Positions 22,095-32,364 of a stretch of DNA of 64,000 bases are shown here, in pieces. The DNA lies in contig JAQQWL010000005.1 of assembly GCA_038363925.1 (NCBI GenBank), forward strand, positions 1-64,000, given 5' to 3'. The notes beneath the pieces are model-generated. The model ran no database searches, was not told the DNA's origin, and saw only the letters and a list, made by a program, of their open reading frames with translations. The stretch is from Apiospora phragmitis. Taxonomy: Eukaryota; Ascomycota; Sordariomycetes; Amphisphaeriales; Apiosporaceae. The translations under genes and the position numbers were made by a program. Position 1 is the stretch's first letter; the number at the start of each line of letters is the position of its first letter.

Positions 22095-24327
22095 CATCCC
22101 CCACCACATACCGGGACACACCACATACCGGGACACACCACATACCGGGACAGCAAACCACACCAACACCCCCCTTTACTTCTGTATAAGTGATCTAACC
22201 CCCTTTCAAGTAGTTAAATAGTTAAATACATCATTTTAATGAGAATCGCACGTTCTATAAGATTCTGTAAGTTGCGAGCTAATCGCGGCGCTCGGGGCTT
22301 GGCATACCGGCGCTAGTCTCAGGTGATATTTGCTGTGCGTTGCGAAAATCTGAAATCTCTGACCTGCTACCCCTGACTGTTGCCCCCTATACCTCCACCA
22401 GTATACGCCCTCGTTATAGTCCGAAATGGCCCCCCCTAACTATACCGAGGAAGACCTCTTCGAGGCAGTATTCGACGTCACTCACAATGGCATGTCACTC
22501 AACAAATCAGCGCAGAAGCATAGTGTGCCGAAGCAAACCCTGTCTGCTCGGATGAGAGGAAGAGGAGGTCGAGATGAAGTCGAGAAAGAGTCGAGATTGA
22601 CCCTGGAGAAGAGCAAAGGCTGGTTGACTGGATTATACGTCAAGAGTCTCTCGGATTTACCCCCTCCCATGCTCAGATCCGTGCCTGTGTGGTCAATCTT
22701 TTGACCAGGGATGGAGAGGACATGGAGAGAAGCCCATTGGGCCTGAATTGGGTGAATAGATTCGTCCATCGTCATGAGGGGGTAAAGACGAAGCTCGGCA
22801 AGCGTCAGGAGGCAGTACGATTTGACAATTTCACCCCCAAGGCCGTCAACTAGTACTTTGACGTACGTGAGGGTCAATATGGTTGGATCAAACCGGAGAA
22901 TACAGTCAATGTCGATAAGGGCGGCATCATGGCTGGATTTGGTGAGCCCCCCTGAATCTCCAGCCGATTCTGAGCCTATACTGACTATATGACAGGTCTG
23001 AATAGTCTGGTGGTTGGTTCTGCCGAGCCCAAGAAGAAGACCTTCTTGAAAGGGGCTCAGACTCGTGCCTGGACCTCGTTCATCGAGGCAGTAACTACGG
23101 ATGGCCGAGTTTTAAAGCCCGGAGTGATATTTAAGGGGAAGGACCTTCAGAAGCAATGGTTTATCGATAAATTTAGGAGAACAGCCGATTGGTACTATAT
23201 TACTAGTCTAAACGGATGGACCGATAACCATATCGCAGTCGAGTAGTTAAAGCAGGTCTATCTACCCCAGACCAAGCCGGCCGATGAAGGAGAAGCTCGA
23301 TTGATTATACTAGATGGTCATGGGAGTCACGCACAGGTAAGTGCTTATTTTTCTAATTTCTTTACGGCTATATTCTGCCAGCTAAAGTTGCTGACCCCTT
23401 TTCCAGGATGAATGAATGGCCGAATGCTTCGTCAACAACGTATACTGTTATTATCTGCCGGCCCACACCAGCCACGGCCTTCAGCCACTCGACAATGGTG
23501 TACTCAACTCCCTGAAGGCCTGTTACCGCAGAGAACTTGGAAAGCTGGTTAGTTTGACCGATTCCCGGCCTGTTGACAAGGTCAACTTCATCAGATGTTA
23601 CGCCAGAGCTCGAGAGGCCGCTTTCACGAAGCAGAATATAAAGTCTGGGTGGAAAGTGACGGGCAACTGGCCTATTTCACGTCGGCAGGCCATGAACCAT
23701 CCGGAGATCCAAGAGGATCGAGTTGCTGGACCAGTCGACCAGCCCCCTGAAAGGGCCCTGACGACTCCCCCTCAACACCAAAGAATTCTCGGGAGATCAA
23801 GGATATGGGGGCCGGAAAGAGTCCAACCACCAGAAGATTGTTCGGAAAGGCCGCCCATGCATTTGAGGGCCAACAGAGTCAGTTGGCAGAGAAGGATGCG
23901 ACTATAGCATCACTTCAAGAGGAGTTGGACCGCCTCAAGCGCGGGAAGAAGAGAAAAGCCGTAACGAACCCCAATCGCCGGTTTATTACTGTATCAGAGG
24001 CGCTGGCAGCTGGTGAGCCTATACTAGCTATAGAAGAGGCTGAACCAGCCCCTGGACCAGCTAGACGAGGCCGGGTGCTAGTACCAGTAGAAGAGTCAGA
24101 AGAGTCAGAAGATGAGAAGAAGAACCCCCTCAGATCCGGATTAGATCTGGTCGGGTGGTGAAGCGGAAGCAATGGGATTAAACAACAAGAAATTCTCGTC
24201 GGATTGCTATATAATACGTCTGAATTGCTTCACATCTAAATATACTATTCGTGGGCGGAACATAGCCCCTTTAACAGAGTTTTGCTGTCCCGGTATGTGG
24301 TGTTTCCCGGTATGTGGTGGGGGATGG
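22095..24327 (+). mobile_element. Pogo/Fot1-type DNA transposon (Tc1/mariner), 2.2 kb
   Basis: The ends are matching terminal inverted repeats: CCATCCCCCACCACATACC at the left and its reverse complement at the right, flanked by TA on both sides (22093-22094 and 24328-24329), the usual Tc1/mariner target duplication. Inside each end the unit CACCACATACCGGGA is repeated, three times at the left (22102-22152) and twice at the right (24289-24321), probably transposase-binding subterminal repeats. The element carries one degraded transposase gene. Its right end lies about 27 bp upstream of the LysM gene start. Confidence 0.9.
22426..24161 (+). pseudogene. Pogo-type DDE transposase, degraded
   Basis: Starts MAPPNYTEEDLFEAVFDVTH with a psq-type helix-turn-helix (NGMSLNKSAQKHSVPKQTLS). 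A CENP-B-type segment follows (QRLVDWI, TPSHAQIRACVVNLL). The catalytic core has three aspartates in the expected places: VNVDKGGIMAGFG, LIILDGHGSH and HGLQPLDNGVL. Introns are 22942-22995 and 23337-23406. The C-terminus is a coiled coil (QSQLAEKDATIASLQEELDR) plus a basic/acidic tail. Three stops sit where family members have W or another aromatic residue: TAG 22851-22853, TAG 23244-23246 and TGA 23413-23415, consistent with G-to-A changes. One-base frame breaks occur near 22612 and 23770 (C run). It encodes no complete transposase as written, so any mobility would need a helper copy. Confidence 0.85.
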
Positions 24328-24354
24328 TAACCCAAAACCTACACAGCCACTACT

Positions 24355-24917
24355 ATGTTCACTCTTGCATTCGGTCTCGTCCTGCTGCCCGCACTCGGCG
24401 CCGCACAGTACACGGTCGACCCTCCGACCACGGCCGCACCGGACACCATCCGGGACTGTACGTATTGGCAGGTCGCCGCCGACAACGACACTTGTGCCGG
24501 CATAGGTCAATATTGGGGCATCACTCTGGAGCAGTTCGAAGATTACGTACGTATTAATGTCCTTTGCTGGAGGGAGGAAGGTGAACTCGTGAGGCAGTCA
24601 AATTGCTAACCAGCCACCTACTGTAGAACCCAAGTCAGGCCGACGGTTGTGATCTCCTCGTCGGCGACTCGTATTGCATCGAGGAGAACTGGGGCGTGCC
24701 TGTGGCGACACCCACGCCCAGCAGCAGCAGTATCAGTAGCTCCGTTTCCGCATCGTCGACCACTCCTACCTTCAGCACTCCTCTCGAAGCATGCCAGGCT
24801 GTGGCATACGGCTATCACGAGGACTGTCCACGTTGCATGCCGCTCTGCGAGAACGCGGAACCATTGGCCTGGAGCAACTGCTTCAACAGCGTTTTCACGA
24901 TGATCAACGGGTGGTAG
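24355..24917 (+). CDS. Secreted LysM-domain protein, probably C-terminally truncated
   Basis: Exon 1 is 24355-24546 and exon 2 starts at 24627 (intron 24547-24626, with a CTAAC branch site and CTGTAG end). The N-terminus MFTLAFGLVLLPALGAAQ is a clear signal peptide. A LysM domain follows: CTYWQVAADNDTCAGIGQYW, then TLEQFEDY joined to NPSQADGCDLLVGDSYCI. Such proteins bind chitin or chito-oligomers at the cell surface. After a Ser/Thr linker comes a Cys-rich segment (ACQAVAYGYHEDCPRC). It is interrupted by TAG at 24915-24917; reading through, Cys-rich sequence continues (SQCWQHNGIDCKNRAVDMYC) to a second TAG at 24987-24989. The first stop is most simply a CAG-to-TAG change, in CpA context. A transposon ends about 27 bp upstream of the ATG, so native expression is doubtful. 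Confidence 0.75.
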
Positions 24918-24989
24918 AGTCAGTGCTGGCAACACAACGGAATTGATTGCAAGAACCGGGCGGTCGACATGTATTGTCCGGCCAAGTAG

Positions 24990-25689
24990 TGGAACCAATT
25001 CGGGGCACAGGGATATGAGACAGGAGTCTGGGAAAAATGCATACACCGTTTCTTGTACTTATCTATCTAACCTTGGTTGATATGAAACCATATGGCTCAA
25101 GACCATCTGTTGGCGGACTTTCAGGTCGCCGTGGGGAGTCTGGGGAATTCTAGACAGCGTTTTCAGGGGCGGGGCTCTGCACCTGGCCCTTTTCCGGTGC
25201 GAGGACACAGCGTGACCGGCTTGTCTCTAGCTGCCCCATAGAGGCGTCGCATAGCAGCAAGACGGTATATGAAAAGGAAGGCGCGAAACCTTGTCGAAAC
25301 TGTTTTCCACACGATGATTTCCAGCACCTCCCGCCCCGGCTTGTGGAACGAGACATGCGGCTTATCCCGCGGCACACTCCGGTCAGTTTCGCGGCTCCGC
25401 ACGCCCGGATCTACAAGGGAGGCAGAGAGCATCGAAAAGTCCCTGTGACATATAGAAGTAGTCACACAATGGCGCGCACTGCCGGAACTCGTGCTTGAGC
25501 AGACAGATCACCAATCAATTCACCAGCTCATATACTCAGGAAACGTGATCAATACTTCTCATAAAATGTTCGTGGAGAAAGAAAAGGACCCGACAACCAG
25601 GTAACCTTGGATCGACAGGCGCTGAGTATCTTCTACTTTGCTCAGCTTCTTTACTAGCTTATTTGTAGTCAAGTGCCACTTCGCTCTGG
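24990..25689. other. Intergenic, no gene seen
   Basis: About 700 bp between the LysM gene and the polyketide synthase remnant. A minus-strand open frame (25163-25465) has no recognisable domain. Confidence 0.4.
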
Positions 25690-26545
25690 CTTGCATCTCA
25701 AAGACAGTTACATCGTCCCACAGGGAACCAGGATTCCAAATTGACTGCCATGAGCGAGTCGATGGTAAGAAACGCCGAAAGTATGCTCATGAAAACTGCC
25801 ATGACCACTTCCTAGTCTTCGCCGGTGTAGTGCCAGCCGCCAGTCGGGCATTGCTGCTGCTGAGCCGTGTCAAGATCTGCTGAGCATTCTCCTGCGATCT
25901 TGGTGGGCCGAGGAGTATTTTCCCATTTTGAACGGCCGGCGAAACGGGTACTTGTTCCAGTTGGACAACATGTGCCCCGAGTCCCGCGAGCATGGCCAAA
26001 TACAGGGACGCGGTGCCACCTGGGCTGGGCGAATCCGCTCCTTTGGGGTCAGGCTTGTAGTGCCCGAATGGCGCCCATGTTGGAAGCAGTAGTACTCCAG
26101 CGGAGCCAAGAGCTTCCGAGATGACGTATACGACCAGGCGGCGCTCAGGAAGTGATGCATTATCTCGGTGTCACCGAGAATCGAGGAAGCCGAGGATAAC
26201 ACGATGGGGGCCTTCAGTGGCATGGATTAGTTTTCCAATAAGCCTTCCCAAGGATCTTTCCGAAGCTACAACCTTCAGCAGTACTGATGTCTGCCGTCCG
26301 TTCTTGTAATTAGCATGGCCCTCTGGAAGCTCCTTTCTTGAGAGAGCCAACATATATATCGTACCTCTCCCGATCACCTACCGCGTCACAGCTCGAACTA
26401 GCCGGCCCAGTCCACCGGCCATGACATAAGTCGCATTGCTATCGAACGACAGGCAGCATCAGCACGAGATCGCCCTTTCGATGGTCGAGTTCCAGCTTAC
26501 CACTGTGCTTCCCAAACCGCATGAAGACTGTGCCGAAGTAAAATC
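25690..26545 (-). pseudogene. Decayed 3' end of a highly reducing polyketide synthase
   Basis: Fragments appear in the order expected for the C-terminus of a highly reducing PKS. The end of the enoyl reductase is GTVFMRFGKHSGKLEL (about 26535-26485). The start of the ketoreductase is NATYVMAGGLGRLVRAVTR, with the NADPH-binding GGLGxL (about 26450-26380). An acyl-carrier-like IDSLMAVNLESWF contains the phosphopantetheine serine motif DSL (about 25770-25730). TAG at 26380-26378 replaces the W expected after VTR, and a TGA lies at 26173-26171; both fit C-to-T or G-to-A mutation. Frame shifts are also present. The middle (EALGSAGVLLLPTWAPFG) is coherent but unassigned. Upstream domains are absent: a transposon begins about 240 bp upstream, and no KS, AT or DH sequence is visible beyond it. 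Confidence 0.6.
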
Positions 26546-26786
26546 TGGGGGCTTCAAGACTTGGAGGATGTAGCGAAGCCCCTGAAGATTTTCGATTCCG
26601 CCTCGCACAGTTAAGTAACCAGTAGCGTACGCTTCAACATATCCAAGGGAGCCGGCGCCTACTGGTTTCTTGCTGCCAATTCCATCGTGATCATCGTCGT
26701 CTATGTACGCTCTCGCTATACCAGGAAAAAAATAAGCATCAACTCATCCTGATGATGCCAAGCTCGGAGGCCCGTACCTGCTAGTA

Positions 26787-29700
26787 AGCTAAAGCACCCC
26801 CTCACGGGCCACTTTACTGAGCTACCCTTACCCTTGTAATTAAAGCTATTTCTACGGCTAGAATTAATATAAATACATTATCTTTCGTTATTTTTAATAA
26901 TAATATAGTCCTCCGCCTCCGTGCTATTATCTTTTATAGCTTTTATAGCGTTACGAGGCCCTCTTAGCATTTCGACATCGCTAGCTTCGTCCTCGTATAC
27001 GACCCTACCCCTTAACCTTCGCTTAGCCCGGCGTATATCAGCTATATAAATAAATCGTTATCCCGGTACGTTCTTACTTTTTAACATACTCTCGTAATCT
27101 TTTTATTAAGTTTAGTTTAAAAATAATCGACCTAAGTTTCGAAATACGCGATTTTATTAACGTTTTAATTTAAAGCTTTATTAACCTTTTTAATAAAGAG
27201 TTATTAAAAAGGTATTTTAAAAATAAAGTTTATAATAATTAATTTTTAATTATTATTCCGTAATTCTTAACTATTAAAAAGTATTTTAATAAATATTAAA
27301 ACTAATTCGATAAAGAAATCGCGTATTAATTTTTTCTTAACTATTTTTAATAACTTTAAACGTACCCGGGTAACCCCTATATCTTTTAAAATAATATATT
27401 TTAATAATAACGGCTTCGAGCGATCTCGCTAATAAGTCTTAGCCGTTTTTTAAACGTTTTTAATTATAAAAAGAATTAAGACGTTAATTTTAACTTAACG
27501 AAATACCTTTAATATATCTATTTTTATAAATTATAATTTAAAAACCGTATTTAAATACTCTTTTAAAATAATTTTTAACTTTTTTTTAATAAGCCGAAAA
27601 CTCTTATATTTAAAACTTATATTATATAGTTATAATATAATTTATAAAAAACTAACTATATTTTATTTAAAAAATAAAACTATAAAAAATTATTATTTAT
27701 ATATAATTTATAATTATTATAAACTAAAATAACTTATTTATTATTATAACGAGATTATATATAAAAGATAAAGATATTTTAAATTTAATTTAAAACTATA
27801 ATATTACTAGTCCACCTTTTAAGCAACGCTCTAAACCGCTAGTTATTTTAAAAATAACCGTCTTAGTTTAAAAACCACTAGCTTTAGACGTCGACCCCCT
27901 TAAAAATAACTAGCGGCGGGAGGGGTACCTCATCACAGCCCACACACTCTAAGGTAATAATTTATTCCCTTTTCTCGACGTCTTTTTTAAAAGCTAAATG
28001 GCTAAGCCAGCTGACGGTGCTACGGTCACCCTATGCAACGGCGACCCCTAAATTTAGATAGCCCTTGACAGTACTATATATAAATCAGTATATAAACCAG
28101 TCAGCTTTTGATTTATAGTTAATTAAATAATACCATTGTTTTTCTTTTCTTTTCCTCTTTCCGATGGGCCGTAAACTTAACGAGTTAATACTATAACGCG
28201 CGATTTAAGATGTTATAAATGGCTCGTTAATAAAACAAGCCGCCGAAAAGTATAATATCCCTAAAATAACTCTAAAGGCTCGGATTTACGGCCGTAAAAT
28301 TATAAAATAACGGAATAAGTCCTTCTAGGCCTTGATAATAGCGGAAGAGTCTTAGATCGTAACTTGGTGCCTTGTACAGTATAATCTAAGCTGCTCACCG
28401 GCGCACGTTATCTTTTAGATGTTTGTCCAACGGATTTTTCAAACTAACGGGATTAATATAATCCTCGGTAAGCACTAGGTTAAAAGATTTATTACTTACT
28501 ATCCATCTATCGATACTACTCTTTCCAAGAGGATAGATTTTTTAAGGCTTAACATAACTTCCGTAGAAAAAATTATCGAGTTTTTCGAACGGCTTAACAA
28601 TCCTATTCTAAAATCGATCCTTCTAGAGTTTCGGTTTAACGTCGACGAGATCAGTAACTAGCTCGGCTATAAAACGAATATAATAATTATTAAACTTGTT
28701 AAAAAAAAAAAATACTAATTATAAACTCCTTTAACCGAGAATAGGCTTCTACGGTCGAATATAACAACGCTTTAAACCGAGCCTTGCCTCCTTTTATTAT
28801 ATTTAAAGGTTAATAGGTCTAGTAGTAATAGTTTCCGGAGAAGGAGGACTCGCTAATGGATACTATAAAAAATTAAGTCTTTACGGCATCCCTAAAGGCT
28901 GGACTAATAAAGAGCTAGCCCTAATATAGTTAAATAAGGTTTTTATCCCTTATATAAAGCTTAAAAACGAGGATTAATAGCGGCTTATTATCCTAAATAG
29001 TTACGCTAGCCACGTAAACGAGGACTTTATTATAACGTGCTTAAAATATAAAATATAGCTTCTCTTTTTTTCGGCATACTCGTCGCATTTATTATAACCC
29101 CTGGATCGTAATCCTTTTAATATATTAAAAAATACTTACTACTAAAAAGTAACCCTATATTATATAAGGCTTAATAATATAAATATAAATAAAAGGGACT
29201 TCCTCCGGTATTACGAGCTAATTAGAAGGTTTACCTTTCGGCTATATATAATAATTGGCGGCTAAGCCGTAACTAGTATATTCCCTCGCGATATTAATAA
29301 GCCCCTTAATAGCCGGAACCGGAGGATAAAAAACTAGGCAGAGGCAGGACCATCTGAGCCTCCCCTCAGCGTTTCCGATAAACAATTCTCCTCTACAGCG
29401 TTACTAACATTTACGACTAGCCGCTAGATTAAAGAGTTAGCGGATACGCTTAGTAATAATAATGCTATTTTCGATAGCGCGACGCGCCGGGTTTTGTTCC
29501 GGAAGTTCTAAAAAAGTCTGGATATTTTGAACGGCTAGATCGGCTAATTAGAGCACGAGAAGTTAGTTTTAGAAAGTAATTTAGAAAAAAAAGAGGTAAA
29601 AAAGGAAAAGAGTAATACTTAACCCTAACTAGAAATTTATACGTATACAAAATGCTATAATAATTAAAAAGGAAATAAATAGCGTTATATCGGAACCCTA

Positions 29701-30632
29701 AGCTATTACTCCTCTATCGTTGGCGCCGGAAGCCGTTATAATTAAATCTAACTCTGAATTTAAGATTAAGAGTGTTATAAAAGCGTTTCGGGACTGAAAT
29801 AATACTTTTAGGATTTTGTGTTAATTTTTAATTAAATTATTCGTATTATTATTATATAATATTATTATTAGTTTTTAGGGTCGCCGTTGTATGGGGTGAC
29901 CGTAACACCGTCAGCTGGCTTAATAACTTCGATAACCACCTAGTGGTCACCGTTAACGCTTTAACCGATACCTATTTCGTCGGTATTATAAAAGCGTTTA
30001 AAAAGGATATTAACTAGCTCCGTGGTATTAAAACTATCGAAAAACGTTAATATTTATTACTATAGCCTTATTAACTCGGCTATAATTAATTATTTTTAAC
30101 CTTACGATTTTAATAAACTTATTTCTAGTTAAAAAACAAGTATATTATCGTTATTTTAAAGTATAAAAGGCTTTAAAAACATTTAATATTCGCTAAGCTA
30201 TAAATTTAAACTTAATTAATATTAACGCGAAGCTTAACCTAGCTTAATTAACGGCTTAATATATTAATTCGTTTTTTAAAAATAATAATAAAACTTATTA
30301 ATCTTTATTAAACTTATTTTTAATAAATACACTAGTAAAACGGCGTTAAATATATAATTAAAGGGTTAATTATTTATAAGCGAACTTATAAATAACTACT
30401 CTAAGCTTTATACTATATATAATAAGTTATACACGCTTTTAAATATTAAACGAAAATATTATTATAAAAAATAAAATAAGCGAAAAAAATAAAGGTAATA
30501 ATAACTTTAAAAAATAAAAAGTAATAATTAAATTAAAAAGTTTTCTAATTAGGATACACGGTAAAAAGACGCGTTCGTGGGGTAAAACGCGATAGCCCGT
30601 AACGGGGTAACCCGTGAGGGGATGCTTTAGCT
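26787..30632 (-). mobile_element. RIP-degraded TIR transposon carrying a nested insertion
   Basis: The ends are inverted repeats of 22 bp with one mismatch (AGCTAAAGCACCCCCTCACG at the left), flanked by TA at 26785-26786 and 30633-30634. The strongly AT-rich, CpA-poor block coincides with this interval. Removing the nested element leaves about 1.93 kb, typical of a pogo/Tc1 transposon. Coding traces run on the minus strand at the left end: RRAKRRLRGRVVYEDEASDV (near 27040-26980), a basic/acidic C-terminal tail like those of pogo transposases. No open frame survives. Confidence 0.8.
28005..29920 (+). mobile_element. Nested pogo-type transposon, 1.9 kb, RIP-degraded
   Basis: Inverted repeats of about 46 bp (AGCCAGCTGACGGTG... 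at 28005; its reverse complement ends at 29920) are flanked by TA on both sides. The transposase starts near 28164: a psq-type helix-turn-helix (KQAAEKYNIPKITLKARIYG) and later a DDE core trace (LIILNSYASHVNEDFII, then SAYSSHLL, PLDRNPFNILKN). Many TAA/TAG stops and almost no CpA/TpG show RIP. In the SYASH segment N stands where the second catalytic D is expected, consistent with GAC-to-AAC mutation. It inserted into the larger element. Confidence 0.8.
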
Positions 30633-30634
30633 TA

Positions 30635-31198
30635 TGCTTCTGGCTTATTTTAGGCGGTTACAGCTATGTTCTCGAGCATTACGTGAGGCTTCATTCTAAT
30701 CGACATGTTCTTCGCTATCTCAAGAGGACCGTCATCTTATTTCATGTGTTCGTTTACTGGAAATTGACGACGTTCCTGGATCTGGGTCTGGAAGAAATTG
30801 TCGTTGAAGGACTCGTCATTGTCGTACTGGCCATTTTCTTCGGGCTTCTAGTGCAGAGATTCTTTCATATTCATCTTTGACATGGTACACTAGTTGGCCA
30901 TTTACACATCACGGGATTTGAGGGTACAATGCTCTGTACAAACTTTCTGTTTCTGTTAGGTGACTTGGGCTGAATTGGGGGAAAACAAAACCATCTGGAG
31001 CTTAACCGCGATGACCCCTGACTATTTTTGGGTCCACAATGATATGAGTTGGCAAATCAAAACACGAGACCTTTGAGATATCTGACTACATCTGCATGCT
31101 GCTGACTGATGTGAGCAATAGATATCAGTGCTCTCCTTGATTCCCGGTTGATATTGACAAACCCTCTTTATCGATTTTCGGTATACGACATAACTCGA
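30635..31198. other. Gene-poor flank of the nested transposons
   Basis: Base composition returns to normal. On the minus strand a broken peptide is readable (QTQIQERRQFPVNEHMK, then DDGPLEIAKNMSIRMKPHVM, about 30800-30650) with several stops. I cannot assign it. A plus-strand open frame (30614-30880) starts inside the transposon end and is probably spurious. Confidence 0.35.
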
Positions 31199-32033
31199 TG
31201 GACACCTACGAATGCGAAGTCTTGGACCAGCCCGGCATCCTTTTGTCGGAGCAGGCCCAAGCGGAACTGCACTCCTCCTGCGAGCACTGGGACGCCAGTG
31301 TCTCCACCCGCTGCCAGACTACCAAGTTTTCAGCGGCGACGTGACCGTCGCCTTCGCCAACAAGGTGCTCGTAGTGGCCCGACACGGCGGCGAGTTCGTG
31401 GGGTTCGTAGCCGCCGTCATTCTACTGCTGGGAGAGACCCCCAACGAGACGCTGCGACACCCCGTGGTCCACACGGGCCTGGCGTGCGTCCGCCCCGACC
31501 ACCAGCGCCGGCGCGCCGGCCTGAAGCAGCAGATGTACGGCCACCTCTTCCTGCACCTGCTGGCGCGCCCCGACCACCGGCGCGGGTTCTGGGTCACGAC
31601 CGTGACCGATATCGTCAGCTCCCTCGTGGACATGAGCCGGGTCTCCATCCACAACTTCCCTTCACCGCCGTCGTCCGACGGCAAGGTCGAGGTGGGGCCG
31701 AGCGAGGCGCAGCTGCACATCGCCCGCGACGTAAGCGCGCGCCATCGCCGGACGGCCCTGGTGGCGCCCGCTGCCGAGTTCGACGAGCGGGCGTTCCTGT
31801 TCCGGGGCTCCAACGACCACCCGGCCGCTGCGGCGTTTCGCAAGGACGTCGACGACCGGCAGCGGTATTGGCACCGCGATCAGGCGGCGTCGGAATTTTA
31901 CCGGGGGCTGATCCGGCCGGGGACGGGCGACGAGGTGCTGTTGGTCGGGTTCATCGACCCGGGGCATCTGCGGGCAGTTGCGAGTGGAGAGGCGTATAGG
32001 GATCGGTGGATGGACAGGTATGCTAAGCTATGA
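31199..32033 (+). CDS. Uncharacterised protein, possible GNAT-like fold
   Basis: Best model: ATG at 31199 (MDTYECEVLDQPGILLSEQA), then a one-base frame change in the C run at 31305-31309, continuing LPDYQVFSGDVTVAFANKVL to a TGA at 32031-32033, about 278 residues. The segment VVHTGLACVRPDHQRRRAGL resembles the acetyl-CoA-binding region of GNAT acyltransferases (V-x-P-x-x-[QR]-[GR]-x-[GA]), and the following FWVTTVTDIVSSLVDMSRV is a hydrophobic strand/helix. The GNAT suggestion is tentative because the rest of the fold is not obvious. The C-terminus has a YWHRDQAASEFYRG helix. GC is high (about 65%), sharply different from the AT-rich block immediately upstream. No signal peptide. Confidence 0.6.
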
Positions 32034-32364
32034 AGGGGGATGTGGGATGCCGCGTTTCATTCTTCGTGATCGCCCAGGCAGGCATTAGAGCGAATATGGC
32101 TCCAGAATCTACAGAAGGGCCAGGTGAGGCCGCGTATCCATGTGCTGGTTCCAGGGCCGGAATGGATAGCCGGGGAGACGACACCTGGAGGAAGAGGGAG
32201 AAAGATAATGCAAGAGGGCTGATGGACAAATAGGGCGTTAAAAGAAAGTTTCGCCTAGAGTTAATGTAGATTGAATATCTTTCCTATGTAGAACTCGAGT
32301 GACTTGATTACGACTACGATATTCAACTCTACCAAACATCTGAAGGCTCAACATCTACACCTGC
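32034..32364. other. Short convergent intergenic region
   Basis: About 330 bp between the convergent 3' ends of the unknown gene and the NACHT remnant. Nothing coding is seen. Confidence 0.4.

Noticed and set aside
22102..22152. CRISPR-like short repeats
   Set aside because: Three tandem copies are subterminal repeats of a transposon, with no spacers, in a eukaryotic genome.
30614..30880. 88-codon hydrophobic plus-strand frame resembling a membrane protein
   Set aside because: Begins inside the transposon terminal repeat and lies antisense to a broken protein-like sequence.
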